From the NCBI GenBank assembly GCA_029287235.1, contig JARFRM010000045.1, forward strand, positions 1-54,408: a DNA stretch of 54,408 nt, read 5' to 3'. This document shows, piece by piece, positions 1-9,506 of the stretch. Within the stretch, counting starts at the first letter, position 1; every line of letters begins with the position of its first letter. Made by a program: the position numbers and the translations under genes. The stretch is from Thermoanaerobaculales bacterium (lineage in GTDB: Bacteria; Acidobacteriota; Thermoanaerobaculia; Thermoanaerobaculales; Sulfomarinibacteraceae). Below the pieces are notes generated by a model. That model searched no databases. It was not told the origin of the DNA and saw nothing but the letters and a program-made list of their open reading frames with translations.

Positions 1-1632
1 GACGACGGCTCCGGGCCGGCACTCTATGCCGGAGGTACGTTCAACGATCTCGGCGGCGTCTTCCCGATGAACATCGTCAAATGGGACGGACTGGCCTGGT
101 CGACGCTCACCGGATCGTCGGGCACCGGAATCTCAGGCGGTTACTTCAGCGTCGACAGCCTCACGGTATTTGACGACGGCTCGGGTCCAGTGCTCTTTGT
201 CGGCGGTGACTTCACCCAGGCAGGGGGCATCGACGCTCTCAATATCGCGCGCTGGGATGGCAGCGAGTGGTCGCCCCTCACCGGGCCATCGGGAAACGGA
301 GTGAGCGACGCCGTTGCAGGGCTGATCTCGTTCGACGACGGTGGAGGCGCGAGGCTCTACGCCGGCGGCGATTTCGACCTGGCCGGCGGGCTGCCGGTCG
401 GCAAGATCGCGAGCTGGGACGGGGCCTCGTGGTCGCAACTCTCGGCGGCGACCGGTCACGGTCTCGGCAGCTCGGCGCTCGCCCTGGAGGTCTACGACTC
501 GGGATCGGGCCCCGAGGTCGTCACCGGCGGCTATTTCGGCACCGCCGGCGACATCCCCGCGACCTCTGTCGCGAGGTGGAACGGCGCGTCGTGGTCGACG
601 CTCGAGGGCGCGAGCGGCGAAGGGATCGTCGGCGAGGTTCGCGCGCTCGAGGTCTGGGACCGCGGCTCGGGTCCGGAGCTTTATGTCGGGGGCGGTTTCA
701 GCATCGCCGGCGGGTTGCCGGTGAAGAACATCGCCAGGTGGGACGGAACCGAGTGGAGCGACCTGGCGGGCTCGTCATCGCAATGGCAGGGCGGGGTCCG
801 CGACCTGTTGGTCCACGACGACGGAAGCGGCGCCTCCCTCTTCGTTGCCGGCAGCTTCACCGAGATCTCGGGAGTCGCCGCCGACCGGGTCGCCCGGTGG
901 AACGGCGCACTTTGGTCGCCGCTCGCCGGGTTGACCGGAGAAGGAGTCGACGGTCGCGCCAATGCCCTCGCGGTCTTCGACGACGGGAACGGTCCTGAGC
1001 TCTATGTCGGAGGTCATTTCGACAACGCGGGCGGGGTGACGGTCAACGGCATCGCCAAATGGGACGGCAGCGACTGGTCCGCGCTCGCCGGTCCGTCCGG
1101 CACCGGCGTCGGGCCATCCTCCGGAGTCCTCGCGATCACGGTCTACGACGACGGAAGCGGAGCCGCTCTCTATGCCGGTGGGTTCTTCGACACGGCCGGT
1201 GGCGTGGCGGTGAACGGTCTCGCCCGTTGGGATGGCGTCGAGTGGTCGGCGGTCGGTGGCGCGGCCGATGTCGGCGTTGACGGTGAGGTGTGGTCGACGA
1301 CGGTCTGGGACGACGGCTCCGGGCCGGCGCTCTATGTCAGTGGGTTGTTCTCGAGCGCGGGTGGAGTCGACGCGCGGAACATCGCCCGATGGGACGGTGC
1401 CTCGTGGTCGGCACTCGAGGTTCCGACCGACAACGGGATCGACTGGGCCGCACTGGCTCTGCTGGGTTTCGAGAACGGACGCGGCCCCGGGCTCGCCGCC
1501 GCCGGTTACTTCAACTCGGCGGGCGGTCTGGCGTCCGACCGATTCGCCGTCTGGCGCAGCCCACCGGGCATCATTTTTGCCGATGGATTCGAGACCGGCG
1601 ACACTTGCGCCTGGAGCGTGACGGCACGCTGA
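1..1632 (+). CDS. Secreted repeat protein (5'-truncated at window edge)
   Basis: The reading frame is already open at base 1, so the N-terminus lies outside the window. The protein is built of about nine repeats of roughly 55-60 residues. Each carries an IARWDG..WS.L motif followed by a DDGSGPALYVGG.F..AGG motif, a spacing that resembles the blades of a beta-propeller. It ends in GIIFADGFETGDTCAWS plus a few residues, a tail shared with two other secreted proteins in this window (ending at 3192 and 14624). A surface or secreted structural role is inferred; no catalytic motif is visible. A start at 67 is only the first in-frame ATG and is not the true start. Confidence 0.8.
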   Translation, partial: DDGSGPALYAGGTFNDLGGVFPMNIVKWDGLAWSTLTGSSGTGISGGYFSVDSLTVFDDGSGPVLFVGGDFTQAGGIDALNIARWDGSEWSPLTGPSGNGVSDAVAGLISFDDGGGARLYAGGDFDLAGGLPVGKIASWDGASWSQLSAATGHGLGSSALALEVYDSGSGPEVVTGGYFGTAGDIPATSVARWNGASWSTLEGASGEGIVGEVRALEVWDRGSGPELYVGGGFSIAGGLPVKNIARWDGTEWSDLAGSSSQWQGGVRDLLVHDDGSGASLFVAGSFTEISGVAADRVARWNGALWSPLAGLTGEGVDGRANALAVFDDGNGPELYVGGHFDNAGGVTVNGIAKWDGSDWSALAGPSGTGVGPSSGVLAITVYDDGSGAALYAGGFFDTAGGVAVNGLARWDGVEWSAVGGAADVGVDGEVWSTTVWDDGSGPALYVSGLFSSAGGVDARNIARWDGASWSALEVPTDNGIDWAALALLGFENGRGPGLAAAGYFNSAGGLASDRFAVWRSPPGIIFADGFETGDTCAWSVTAR

Positions 1633-2007
1633 AGCTCGAGCCGACCATGATGCGCGCGGTGTTTCGTTTGCGGTTCAAGGCCTCGCCTGGCGCACACGTG
1701 AGTCTCTTTCGATATTTGCCGGGCTGAATCCGGCGTCGCCGCAACGCGATCCGTCGCAGACGAGGACGCCTGTGGCGTCAACCGAACGGAACCGCCCCGG
1801 TCTTCGTTGGTCGGGGTGGCTCGTTCTGACTCCATCGCTCGACGCCGAGCGTGACGACACATCGACACAGTGTCTCGATTTCCCGGCACCCGGCACTCAC
1901 TAGTAATGAGTCTGGGGATCTTTCTCGAAATAAATCACCGCCGGACGGCCAGGGTCCCCCCGCACCAGCAGCTCCGGCCCCGACCCGACGAGCAAGGGAG
2001 TCATGTC
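1633..2007. other. Intergenic, no gene seen
   Basis: The 375 bases between the two secreted repeat proteins hold only short overlapping frames with no ribosome site or recognisable motif. The last 15 bases carry the AAGGGAG ribosome site of the next gene. Confidence 0.5.
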
Positions 2008-3192
2008 ATGAACCTGAGATCCATCAAAACCACTGCCGCGATCGTGTTGTTCTTCTTAGCCGGCCGTCTCGACGCCCAGATCGCCTTCGACCCGGCCATC
2101 GACTATGGGGTGGGGACGAGTCCCGCCGGCGTCGCGTTGGCTGATTTTAACGGCGATCGATGGCCCGACATGGCGGTCACCGGCGACACTCCGGACCGGA
2201 TCAGCATCCTTCTCAACACCGGCCTCGGGACCTTCGGCGCGGCCAGTGACATCGCGCTTGCTGGTGGCAGCAGCCCACACTCTATCGTCGCGGTTGACAT
2301 CGACAACGACAGTGATCTCGATCTCGTGGTGACCCGCAAGAACGTCAACGACATCCAAGTCCTGGTCAACGGCGGCGGCACATTCACCCTCGGTACGACA
2401 ACCGCCGTCGGCGGTCTGTTGCCGCGCGCCATTTTCGCCGCCGACCTCGACGGCAACGGATTCAAGGACGTGGTGACCTCGAACCGGGACTCCAACGACG
2501 TGTCGGTGCTGCTCAACACATCCGGCGTCTTCGCCGCGGCCGTGACCTACAACGTGGGCGTAGAGCCGCGCGGTGTCACCCTGGCAGACTTCAATGGCGA
2601 CCAGCTTTACGACATCGCGGTGGCCTGCAACGACGATCGACGGGTCGATGTTCTATTCAACACCGGTGGTGGGGCGTTCGCCGCACCGTCGAGTCTGTCG
2701 GTGGGACCCGACGTTCGGCCCGATGACGTGACCGCCGCCGACCTCGACCGAGACGGCGACGTGGACATAGCGGCCGCCAGCTCGGGCACGGCGCTCAACG
2801 TCGCCGCGGTCTTCCTGAACACCGGTGCGGGCGCCTTCGGTCCAGCGGTGGGCTATCCGGTCGGCGGCACCAATCCGGGCGGGATCGTCGCGGCAGATCT
2901 TGACGTGGACGGCCTGCCCGATCTCGCGACCGCAAACCAGGATTCGGCAGACCTCTCGGCCCTCCGTGGACTCGGCGCCGGCGCCTTCGCCATCGATGTC
3001 ATCACCGCCGTCGGAACCACGCCCGAGTTTGTGGCGAGCCACGATCTCGACGGCAACGGATCGCTCGATCTCGTGACAGTCAACCGCGACTCGAACACAG
3101 TGTCGGTGCTCCTCAACCAGAACACGGCTGTGATCTTCGGAGATGACTTCGAGTCCGGGACCACCCTTGCGTGGTCGGACGCGACGCCCTGA
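2008..3192 (+). CDS. Secreted FG-GAP/VCBS-repeat protein
   Basis: The start at 2008 is chosen because AAGGGAG lies 7 bases upstream and the product then opens with a clean signal peptide (MNLRSIKTTAAIVLFFLAG, cleavage probably near LDA-Q). The frame stays open upstream to 1870, but that extension is not signal-like. About six repeats follow with the signature ADFNGD/ADLDxDGxxDL and VLLNTGxGxF, typical of FG-GAP/VCBS beta-propeller modules with Ca-binding DxNxDxxxD loops. The C-terminus is VIFGDDFESGTTLAWS, a variant of the tail on the preceding protein. It is likely exported or surface-attached; the ligand is unknown. Confidence 0.88.
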   Translation: MNLRSIKTTAAIVLFFLAGRLDAQIAFDPAIDYGVGTSPAGVALADFNGDRWPDMAVTGDTPDRISILLNTGLGTFGAASDIALAGGSSPHSIVAVDIDNDSDLDLVVTRKNVNDIQVLVNGGGTFTLGTTTAVGGLLPRAIFAADLDGNGFKDVVTSNRDSNDVSVLLNTSGVFAAAVTYNVGVEPRGVTLADFNGDQLYDIAVACNDDRRVDVLFNTGGGAFAAPSSLSVGPDVRPDDVTAADLDRDGDVDIAAASSGTALNVAAVFLNTGAGAFGPAVGYPVGGTNPGGIVAADLDVDGLPDLATANQDSADLSALRGLGAGAFAIDVITAVGTTPEFVASHDLDGNGSLDLVTVNRDSNTVSVLLNQNTAVIFGDDFESGTTLAWSDATP

Positions 3193-3447
3193 CCGGGCAC
3201 TCACCGCGGATCACCGGGGTCGCGTGATCTCGGGGTGCCGTCTCGGTTGACCGCAATGACCCGAAAAACCGGCCCGGCCGGAGCCACCCGCACCCCGGGG
3301 AGGCTCGGGCCGGGAGTGGTGTCGAGGAACAACACTCGCCGTGGTTGTAGTATCGGGTCGCGGCGCGGTCGAGGGGCAGCGAGGTGTTGTCGCTGCTGGG
3401 AAAGCGCTCGGATCCGGTGGTGAACCGCCGGCGATCGTTGGCCCGAG

Positions 3448-3678
3448 TTACGGCATCGAGAAGCAGCGGAACCGCTGCCGAAGTTGTTCGGCCAGGCGCC
3501 TGCCCATCTCGTGGTATGCGCTGCCCTCGGGTCCGGCCAGCAGGGTGATGCGATCCGGCGCCGCGGGTTTGAGGATCACCAGCGAAAACAGCAGGACGAG
3601 CACGATCACCAAAGTCCCGACGCGGCGCGACATCTGGAATGTCCGCCGTTCCCTCTTGACTGTTTTGAGTTCCTTCAT
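3448..3678 (-). pseudogene. TAXI-type TRAP transporter binding protein, N-terminal stub
   Basis: The frame encodes a basic N-terminus, one hydrophobic segment (GTLVIVLVLLFSLVIL) and then ITLLAGPEGSAYHEMGRRLA. That matches the start of TAXI-family solute-binding proteins, which have a T/AGPxGxxYxxxGxxLA motif after the signal sequence. It stops after about 75-90 residues, whereas the family is about 320 residues long, so this is a truncated remnant or a small membrane protein. The start could be 3717, 3678 or 3633. It lies downstream of the tetR gene on the same strand. Confidence 0.45.
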
Positions 3679-3733
3679 GGTGTGGGAGATTGTCCGTCGA
3701 GCCGTGAAGCGGGTCAAGCTGGGGCCCGGGCCC

Positions 3734-4294
3734 TCATTTCCCCGTCAGAACGGCGTGCCGCTCGTCCAAATGCCTGAGATGCTCGTGCCGTTTCTCCGGG
3801 TCATCCCCGGAGTGGATCAGGCTCATGTAGCCGACGAACGCCAGCGTCCGGGTCTCGAGCTCCTGGCCGACAAAACCGAGTTGGACGAAGAACGATCGGA
3901 TGAACTCGATCCGGCGGCGGATCCCGATCTCGAATGATTTCGCGACGATCGGCTCCTGGACACCCCAGCTCGTCATGACGTTGTCGTACCGGCCTAAACT
4001 CCCTTCGGCGACAAACTGCATCACCGTCTTGAGGCGTCGCGCCGCATCGCCGCCAACCCGCTCGACCTCGACGATGACCTGGTCCGTAGACCACCGAAGA
4101 TAGTGTTCGACAAGCGCCTGGACGAACTCGTCCCGGTCCTTGAAGTGCCAGTAGAAGCTACCCCTCGTGACCCCGAGCTGTTTGACGAGCTCGTGGATCC
4201 GGAGCTTGGCGTGCCCCTTCTCGGTCACGGCTTCGAGCGAGCGCTCGAGAAACTCCTCGCGGCTCATCCGGTGCTTTTCGGGTGTCTTTCCCAC
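3734..4294 (-). CDS. TetR family transcriptional regulator
   Basis: This is a one-component repressor. Residues about 10-55 form the HTH domain (EEFLERSLEAVTEKG, then IHELVKQLGVTRGSFYWHF), and the rest is a helical ligand domain. The frame is open to 4474, but a GTG at 4294 gives a normal N-terminus (MGKTPEKHRMSREEF) and sits 6 bases past a good -10 box (AATACT, 4306-4301). An ATG at 4267 is the alternative. The gene diverges from the MBL-fold hydrolase, and the shared promoter contains a perfect inverted repeat that is its likely operator. It probably represses itself and the hydrolase. Confidence 0.87.
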   Translation of the reverse strand: MGKTPEKHRMSREEFLERSLEAVTEKGHAKLRIHELVKQLGVTRGSFYWHFKDRDEFVQALVEHYLRWSTDQVIVEVERVGGDAARRLKTVMQFVAEGSLGRYDNVMTSWGVQEPIVAKSFEIGIRRRIEFIRSFFVQLGFVGQELETRTLAFVGYMSLIHSGDDPEKRHEHLRHLDERHAVLTGK

Positions 4295-4299
4295 GGCAC

Positions 4300-4334
4300 G
4301 AGTATTGACGTGATCAATCGGATTGGCAATACTC
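4300..4334. promoter_or_regulatory. Overlapping divergent promoters inside an inverted repeat
   Basis: GAGTATTG at 4300-4307 and CAATACTC at 4327-4334 are perfect 8-bp inverted arms. Rightward: TTGACG (4305-4310), 17 bases, AATACT (4328-4333). Leftward: TTGCCA (4329-4324), 17 bases, AATACT (4306-4301). Each -10 box thus overlaps the -35 of the opposite promoter. A protein bound to the repeat would block both. The TetR product is the obvious candidate. Confidence 0.7.
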
Positions 4335-4388
4335 TTCCGTACAAGAATGTCTGGAACCGAAAACGACAGCCGGATCGAGGAGGATCGT

Positions 4389-6308
4389 ATGAGCCAACGA
4401 AAGACCGTCATCAGCCTGTTGTCCGTCACGGTCGTGGCGATCGGAATCGGCATCGTGATCGGCACCACGATCAACTCGGATGCGAGCGCCGGCGTTGATC
4501 TGATGATCCGGGCGACAAAGGCCCTGCCGGACCGCGACGCTTACTTCCCGAATACCGAGGATCTCGCCCCCGACGAGATGCGGATCATCGCCTGCGGCAC
4601 CGGGATGCCGTCCGCCCGCGAGAGCCAGGCCGCGTCGTGCTTCCTGGTCGAGCTCGGCAACGGCGACAAGTTCATCTTCGACGGCGGCACCGGTTCGGAC
4701 GCCCGGATCGGCGCGCTCGAGATCCCCTACGACCTGCTCGACAAGATCTTCATCAGCCACCTCCACACCGACCACTGGGGCTCTTTCCCCGCCTACTACG
4801 TCGGCGGCTGGGTCGCCGGCCGGACGGTCCCGCTCCGGGTCTGGGGCCCGAGCGGCTCCGAGGCGAGGCTGGGGACCGCCTTCGCGATGGAGCACCTGAA
4901 GAAGGCCTACGAGTGGGACATCGAAGGCCGGACCGGAAGGCTCCCGCCCGCCGGTGGCAAGCTCGAGGTCCACGAGTTCGACTACAAGGGCATCAACCAG
5001 GTCGTCTACCAGGAGAACGGGGTCACCATCCGGTCGTTCCCGCAGATCCACTCGCTCGACGGCTCGGTCGGCTACACCCTCGAGTGGAACGGGCTCAAGT
5101 TCGTCTACGGTGGCGACAGCTATCCGTCCCAGACCTTCGTCGACGCCGCCCAGGGCGCCGACGTGGCGATCCACGAGTGCATGATGCGGGTCGAGGACTG
5201 GATCACCAAGTACAAGTTCCCGCCGGCGCGGGCGTTGGAGGTGGGCACCCAGATCCATACCTCGCCGGAGTCCTTCGGCAAGATCATGAGCCTGGTCAAG
5301 CCGCGGATAGCCATCGCGTTCCACTTCTTCAACGACTTCGACACAGCGAGCGGAGTCGAGGCCGGGATCCGCACCACCTACGACGGGCCGGTGTCCCTCG
5401 CCGATGATCTCCTCGTGTGGAACGTCACCGAGGATGAGATCAAAGTGCGAGAGGTGGTGGTCAATCCCAACACCTGGCCGCCGGCGGGCGTCTTCGACAT
5501 CCCGCCCATGGATCCCAAGGCGGCCGAGGGCATCGCGCCGTCGGACTGGATGCAGCTGAAGTCGCTCGACGTCACTGATGTCGACCAGGCGATCTACGAC
5601 CGCATCAACGCCCAGTACGGCACCGACATCGAGATGCGGATGAAGCAGTTCTTCGAGGCTCAGAAGGAAGAACAGGTCTCGAGGTCTTGGGGTCTTGAAG
5701 TCCTGGGGGCTTGGGGTCTTGAGGGCAGACGGCAAGGGCGGCATTGCGGCAAGATGGAAGTACAGCAAGACGGCAGTACGGCAAACGGCACTTCGGCCGA
5801 ACTTGCGACGACTCACGATTCACGACTCACGGCAGAACGGCTATACGGCTATGCGGCAGCGCAACGACTTACTACTCACCACTCACGACTTACTCTAGAA
5901 GAGTCGAGTGATCCCCGGGAGACCGTTGAAGTGGCGGTCGAAGGTGAGGATCTCCTCGATGCCGTGTTCCCGCATCACCGCGAGGTGGACGGCGTCGCGC
6001 GCCGTCAGATCGGGATGGCCGATGACGATTTCCCGCGCTTTCTGAATCGTCTCGAGATCGATGGGCAGTACGTCGTCGACGACCTCCAGGACGACCTCGA
6101 AGCACGGTTGGATGGCGTCTCTTCGGTCGATGGCGACATAGCGGTGGAGAATCTCCTGCAGGACCTCGGTGTCGGTGACGAGCCGGCGGTTCTCGGCGAT
6201 GGCGCGTTCGAGGAGTCGGCGGGCATCGACCTTGTGTGGGTGTTCGGCGCCCACCAGATACATGGGAACGTTGGAGTCGACGAGGATCATTCGCCGCCCT
6301 CGCCGTAG
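4389..6308 (+). CDS. Exported metallo-beta-lactamase-fold hydrolase, 3' end overrun
   Basis: The start at 4389 follows GAGGAGG. Residues 8-28 are a signal/anchor segment. The MBL domain starts at about residue 65 and shows HLHTDH (124-129), a further His (H221) and Asp (GGDSYP, D243), which are the usual two-metal ligands. It is closest in my recollection to RNase Z-like MBL proteins annotated as GntH-like; the substrate is not predictable. Recognisable family sequence ends near residue 429 (about 5675). The frame then runs without a stop through short repetitive DNA (5680-5890) and antisense through vapC to 6308, giving 639 aa. The tail of about 210 residues is almost certainly not ancestral. 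Probably regulated by the divergent TetR. Confidence 0.82.
   Translation: MSQRKTVISLLSVTVVAIGIGIVIGTTINSDASAGVDLMIRATKALPDRDAYFPNTEDLAPDEMRIIACGTGMPSARESQAASCFLVELGNGDKFIFDGGTGSDARIGALEIPYDLLDKIFISHLHTDHWGSFPAYYVGGWVAGRTVPLRVWGPSGSEARLGTAFAMEHLKKAYEWDIEGRTGRLPPAGGKLEVHEFDYKGINQVVYQENGVTIRSFPQIHSLDGSVGYTLEWNGLKFVYGGDSYPSQTFVDAAQGADVAIHECMMRVEDWITKYKFPPARALEVGTQIHTSPESFGKIMSLVKPRIAIAFHFFNDFDTASGVEAGIRTTYDGPVSLADDLLVWNVTEDEIKVREVVVNPNTWPPAGVFDIPPMDPKAAEGIAPSDWMQLKSLDVTDVDQAIYDRINAQYGTDIEMRMKQFFEAQKEEQVSRSWGLEVLGAWGLEGRRQGRHCGKMEVQQDGSTANGTSAELATTHDSRLTAERLYGYAAAQRLTTHHSRLTLEESSDPRETVEVAVEGEDLLDAVFPHHREVDGVARRQIGMADDDFPRFLNRLEIDGQYVVDDLQDDLEARLDGVSSVDGDIAVENLLQDLGVGDEPAVLGDGAFEESAGIDLVWVFGAHQIHGNVGVDEDHSPPSP
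5680..5893. repeat. Low-complexity short repeats
   Basis: Three kinds of short repeat follow one another: variants of CTTGGGGTCTTGA, variants of AAGACGGCAGTACGGCAA, and variants of GACTCACGATTCACG / CACCACTCACGACTTAC. They have no coding character and lie between the end of MBL-family homology and vapC. They look like expanded intergenic filler that has removed the hydrolase stop codon. Confidence 0.6.
5895..6290 (-). CDS. vapC: VapC-type PIN-domain toxin
   Basis: The 131-residue product starts [12 protein letters not shown], with the first PIN-domain acid at D5. It continues with a conserved Glu in [13 protein letters not shown] and the [10 protein letters not shown] motif carrying the later acids, a layout typical of Mg-dependent VapC ribonucleases. 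The start at 6290 overlaps the vapB stop (ATGA), which indicates translational coupling and rejects the longer frame to 6452. The whole gene lies antisense to the overrun tail of the MBL hydrolase frame. Confidence 0.88.
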   Translation of the reverse strand: MILVDSNVPMYLVGAEHPHKVDARRLLERAIAENRRLVTDTEVLQEILHRYVAIDRRDAIQPCFEVVLEVVDDVLPIDLETIQKAREIVIGHPDLTARDAVHLAVMREHGIEEILTFDRHFNGLPGITRLF

Positions 6309-6541
6309 CCGCGGTTGATCTCGGCAACCATCTGGTCGATGTCTGCGGTGGGGTAGGCGTGCCGGTCGGCAGCGCGGATCGCCGCGAGCTTCCGTTCGGC
6401 GTCGCCGTCGGATACCTTGCGGCGAGCCTCTCGCAGGGCCTCTCGAACCCACTCGGACACCGTCATGCCCCGTTCGCGAGCGGCGGTGCGGATGGCGTCG
6501 AGCTCGGCATTGTCCATAACGACCTGCAAACGGATACTCAT
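6287..6541 (-). CDS. vapB: VapB-type ribbon-helix-helix antitoxin
   Basis: The 84-residue protein has a ribbon-helix-helix N-terminus ([30 protein letters not shown]..., shown here in part) and an acidic or polar C-terminus expected to wrap the PIN toxin. The start at 6541 is chosen over 6583 because TTGACT-17-TATACT ends 6 bases upstream. That implies a leaderless transcript. The pair is autoregulated in the family by binding of the VapBC complex to its promoter. It overlaps vapC by 4 bases. Confidence 0.87.
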   Translation of the reverse strand: MSIRLQVVMDNAELDAIRTAARERGMTVSEWVREALREARRKVSDGDAERKLAAIRAADRHAYPTADIDQMVAEINRGYGEGGE

Positions 6542-6547
6542 ACCGTA

Positions 6548-6576
6548 AGTATAATATGTGTATAGTTTTGAGTCAA
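6548..6576 (-). promoter_or_regulatory. vapBC promoter
   Basis: On the minus strand TTGACT (6576-6571), a 17-base spacer and TATACT (6553-6548) form a near-consensus sigma-70 promoter. The ATG at 6541 is 6 bases after the -10 box, so transcription should start at or next to the A of ATG. Confidence 0.7.
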
Positions 6577-6652
6577 TACTCACCTATCTACTCGGGGACT
6601 CTGAGGGAGGGTCCAAGCCCGGCGTTGAGGTCGAGTACAATCGAAGGCCACG

Positions 6653-7069
6653 ATGACGGCTCTTCGTCGGGGATTCCAGCGCATCATGCGGCGGCTCGGT
6701 CCGTCCGTGGTGATTCTGTCGGCGCTCTTGCTGGCCGGATTCGGCGCCCATGCGGCTCTCGACTGGCACCATCACGGGCGAGTGGGCGCCGGTTTCTTTC
6801 ACCTCCACGTCCACGTTGGACACCACCATCACACCGAGCTCGAGCACCACGAGCATGAGTCACCGGAGCCCGACTCTCCGCCCGACGATCGTCGCGAGTG
6901 CGGCACGCTGACCATGGCCTTCGGAGTTGCGCCGGCGCCGGCGCTGGCAGTGGGCGCGATCCCGATCGTCGCGCGCGATGAACGGACGGGTTTCCGAACC
7001 CCGATACCCACCGACGGAGATCTGGCCGGGCGACCCTGGAACCCCCGCGGACCCCCTTCTCACGGCTGA
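6653..7069 (+). CDS. His-rich exported or membrane-anchored small protein
   Basis: The product is 138 residues. A basic N-terminus leads into one hydrophobic stretch (about 17-35, ending GFGAHA), probably a signal peptide or anchor. Residues 39-68 contain about 15 histidines (DWHHHG, HLHVHVGHHHH, HHEHE). The rest is Pro-rich and ends PWNPRGPPSHG. Such clusters bind Zn, Cu, Ni or Co. It sits 280 bases before a TonB-dependent receptor whose own mature N-terminus has an EHDHDD stretch, so a role in periplasmic metal capture or sensing is inferred. No enzyme domain is visible. Confidence 0.65.
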   Translation: MTALRRGFQRIMRRLGPSVVILSALLLAGFGAHAALDWHHHGRVGAGFFHLHVHVGHHHHTELEHHEHESPEPDSPPDDRRECGTLTMAFGVAPAPALAVGAIPIVARDERTGFRTPIPTDGDLAGRPWNPRGPPSHG

Positions 7070-7351
7070 GCCTCGATCAGAACGCCTGACCGGTTCGCCC
7101 GGATGGCAGGCTGGAAGCCCGCCGCTACACAACGATCAGGGTCTCTTGTAGGGGCAGGTATCCTGCCTGCCCATCAGGGCCGTGGACGATTCGTCCGGCG
7201 TTCGTCGTGAATGAGGTCGTTGCGGTGCTCTGTCCTGTGATGACCGATTCATGGACAATCTGCATGAGGCTCATCTTCCTTCACTGAAAGCTGTTTTCGA
7301 AAGCGCGCCAGCGGCCGATCGGTCGACGGGCTGAAGAAAGGAGGAGCATCC

Positions 7352-9493
7352 ATGGAATATCGATGGATGACGGCGGTCGCCCTTGTATGCGCGATCGCGC
7401 TGTCGTGGCCGCTCGGTGCCGCGGACGATCCGGACGCCGGTGTGGACGATCCGTCCGCCGACGCCGAAGAACCCGAAACGACCGAACACGACCACGACGA
7501 CCCGGCCCAACACAAGCTCAGGTTCTACAAGGCAATCGACGTGTCCGAGCGGAACGAGAACCTGGTCGGCATTGCGGGATCGGCCAACGAGGGTACCACC
7601 GGTCATGAAGACCTCGAGCTACGGCCCAAGCTACGCGCCGGCGAGCTGGTGGAGACCGTTCCCGGGGCCATCGCTACTCAACACTCGGGGGGCGGTAAGG
7701 CAAACCAGTACTTCCTGCGCGGTTTCAATCTCGACCACGGCACCGATTTCGCGGTATCGGTCGGTGGCATGCCGGTCAATATGCCGACCCACGGCCACGG
7801 TCAGGGCTACGCCGACCTCAACTTCCTGATTCCCGAGTTGGTGGAGCGGGCCCACTACCGCAAGGGCCCCTACTTCGCCGAGATCGGCGATTTTTCGTCG
7901 GCGGGGGGTGTCGATTTCAACCTCGTTCGGTCGATGCCGCAGGCCATCGCCACGCTGACCCTGGGCTCGTTCGACTTTCAACGGGCGCTGGTCGCCGGCA
8001 CGGCGACGGTGGCGGGGGGAGACCTCACCGGCGCCCTCGAGTACTACCACAACGACGGCCCGTGGGAACGACCCGACGATTACGGGCGGTGGAATGCGTA
8101 CCTTGGCTACGCCCGTGGCGATGCGATCCGCGGATGGTCGGTTGAAGCCATGGGCTCGGATGGCGAGTGGCTGGCCACCGACCAGATCCCACAACGCGCA
8201 GTCGACGAGGGTCTGATCGACCGCTACGGCCTCATCGATCCCGGTCCGCGGGGCCGCTCGGCTCGCTACAGCCTGTCGGGTGAGGCCCACCGCGGTAGCG
8301 GCGCGTCGTTGTCCAGTGTCTCAGCCTATGTCATCAGCTACGATTTCGATCTCTTTTCCAACTTCACCTATCTCCTCGACGACCCGGTGAACGGCGACCA
8401 GTTCGAACAGGTGGACGATCGCTGGGTCTTCGGCTTCGACCTGGATCACCGCTGGAGCGGTCATTTTGGTTCGTTGCACCACAACTCCGCCGTCGGTCTC
8501 GATCTGCGCTATGACGACATTGCCAACGGCCTCTACCGCACCACCGATCTCGTGCGTACCTTCACCACCCGTCAAGACGATGTGCGCCAGCTCGGCGGTG
8601 GGCTGTGGGGAGAGACTTGGATCGCTCTGACTCCGGAGCTGCGGATCAACCTGGGTCTGCGGGCCGACTACTACGGAGCCGAGGTGAGCGCGTACCGCGA
8701 GATCAACTCCGGGTCGGCCGATGACTGGATGCTCAACCCCAAGCTGAGCCTGGTGTGGCGGCCGTGGTCCTCGGCCGAGCTGTCGCTCAACGCGGGCTCG
8801 GGCTTCCACTCCAACGACGCCCGCGGGGCAACCATCCGGGTCGATCCGGTGACTGGAGAGCCGGTGGATTCGGTGAACCCTTTGGTCCGCGCAACCGGTG
8901 TCGATGTCGGGGTGCGCATCTTCACCAACGACGGCTACCACGGCACCGTCACCGCCTTCTGGCTCGAACTCGACTCGGAGCTGCTCTTCGTCGGTGACGC
9001 CGGGATCACCGAAGCGAGTCGGCCGAGCCGGCGGGTTGGGATCGAGTGGACCAACGTCTGGCAGATCAGCCCGGGTGTCGGCATCGACCTCGATGCGACG
9101 TGGACCAACGCCGAGTTCACCGACGACGACCCCGCGGGCGACGAGATCCCGGGCGCCATTGTCGCCACGGTCGCTTCCGGAGTCACCCTCACCAACCTCG
9201 GCCGGTGGTCCGGGAGCCTGCGGCTACGGTATTTTTCGGGCGGTCCTCTGATCGAGGACGGTTCGGTGGAGTGGGGCCCGACCGTCCAGCTCAACGGCCT
9301 CGTCGGGTTTGACGTGACCGACCACCTTCGTCTCGTCCTCGAGGTCTTTAATCTCCTCAACCGAGACGATGACGATATCGCCTACTACTACGCTTCGCGC
9401 TTGCCTGGAGAACCAGTCGACGGTATCGAAGACATCCACTTTCACCCAATGGAAAAACCGGCGGTCAGACTCACAGCGATGTGGCGGTTCTGA
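7352..9493 (+). CDS. TonB-dependent outer-membrane receptor
   Basis: The start follows AAGGAGG. The protein has a signal peptide (about 1-23), an acidic His-containing linker (EEPETTEHDHDD), a plug domain (about 85-195; AGELVETVPGAIATQHSGGG, QYFLRGFNLDHGTDF, VERAHYRKGPYFAEIGDFSSAG) and a long beta-barrel ending in an aromatic residue (TAMWRF). At 713 residues it is of normal size and intact. Its substrate cannot be read from sequence. The His-rich linker and the His-rich gene upstream favour a transition metal or its chelate. Confidence 0.9.
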   Translation: MEYRWMTAVALVCAIALSWPLGAADDPDAGVDDPSADAEEPETTEHDHDDPAQHKLRFYKAIDVSERNENLVGIAGSANEGTTGHEDLELRPKLRAGELVETVPGAIATQHSGGGKANQYFLRGFNLDHGTDFAVSVGGMPVNMPTHGHGQGYADLNFLIPELVERAHYRKGPYFAEIGDFSSAGGVDFNLVRSMPQAIATLTLGSFDFQRALVAGTATVAGGDLTGALEYYHNDGPWERPDDYGRWNAYLGYARGDAIRGWSVEAMGSDGEWLATDQIPQRAVDEGLIDRYGLIDPGPRGRSARYSLSGEAHRGSGASLSSVSAYVISYDFDLFSNFTYLLDDPVNGDQFEQVDDRWVFGFDLDHRWSGHFGSLHHNSAVGLDLRYDDIANGLYRTTDLVRTFTTRQDDVRQLGGGLWGETWIALTPELRINLGLRADYYGAEVSAYREINSGSADDWMLNPKLSLVWRPWSSAELSLNAGSGFHSNDARGATIRVDPVTGEPVDSVNPLVRATGVDVGVRIFTNDGYHGTVTAFWLELDSELLFVGDAGITEASRPSRRVGIEWTNVWQISPGVGIDLDATWTNAEFTDDDPAGDEIPGAIVATVASGVTLTNLGRWSGSLRLRYFSGGPLIEDGSVEWGPTVQLNGLVGFDVTDHLRLVLEVFNLLNRDDDDIAYYYASRLPGEPVDGIEDIHFHPMEKPAVRLTAMWRF

Positions 9494-9506
9494 CTTGCCT
9501 ATTGAT

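Noticed and set aside
7086..7200. Possible metal riboswitch before the TonB receptor
   Set aside because: Only a short GC-rich inverted stretch (GGGGCAGG...CCTGCCTGCCC) is visible. It fits no riboswitch class I can recognise.
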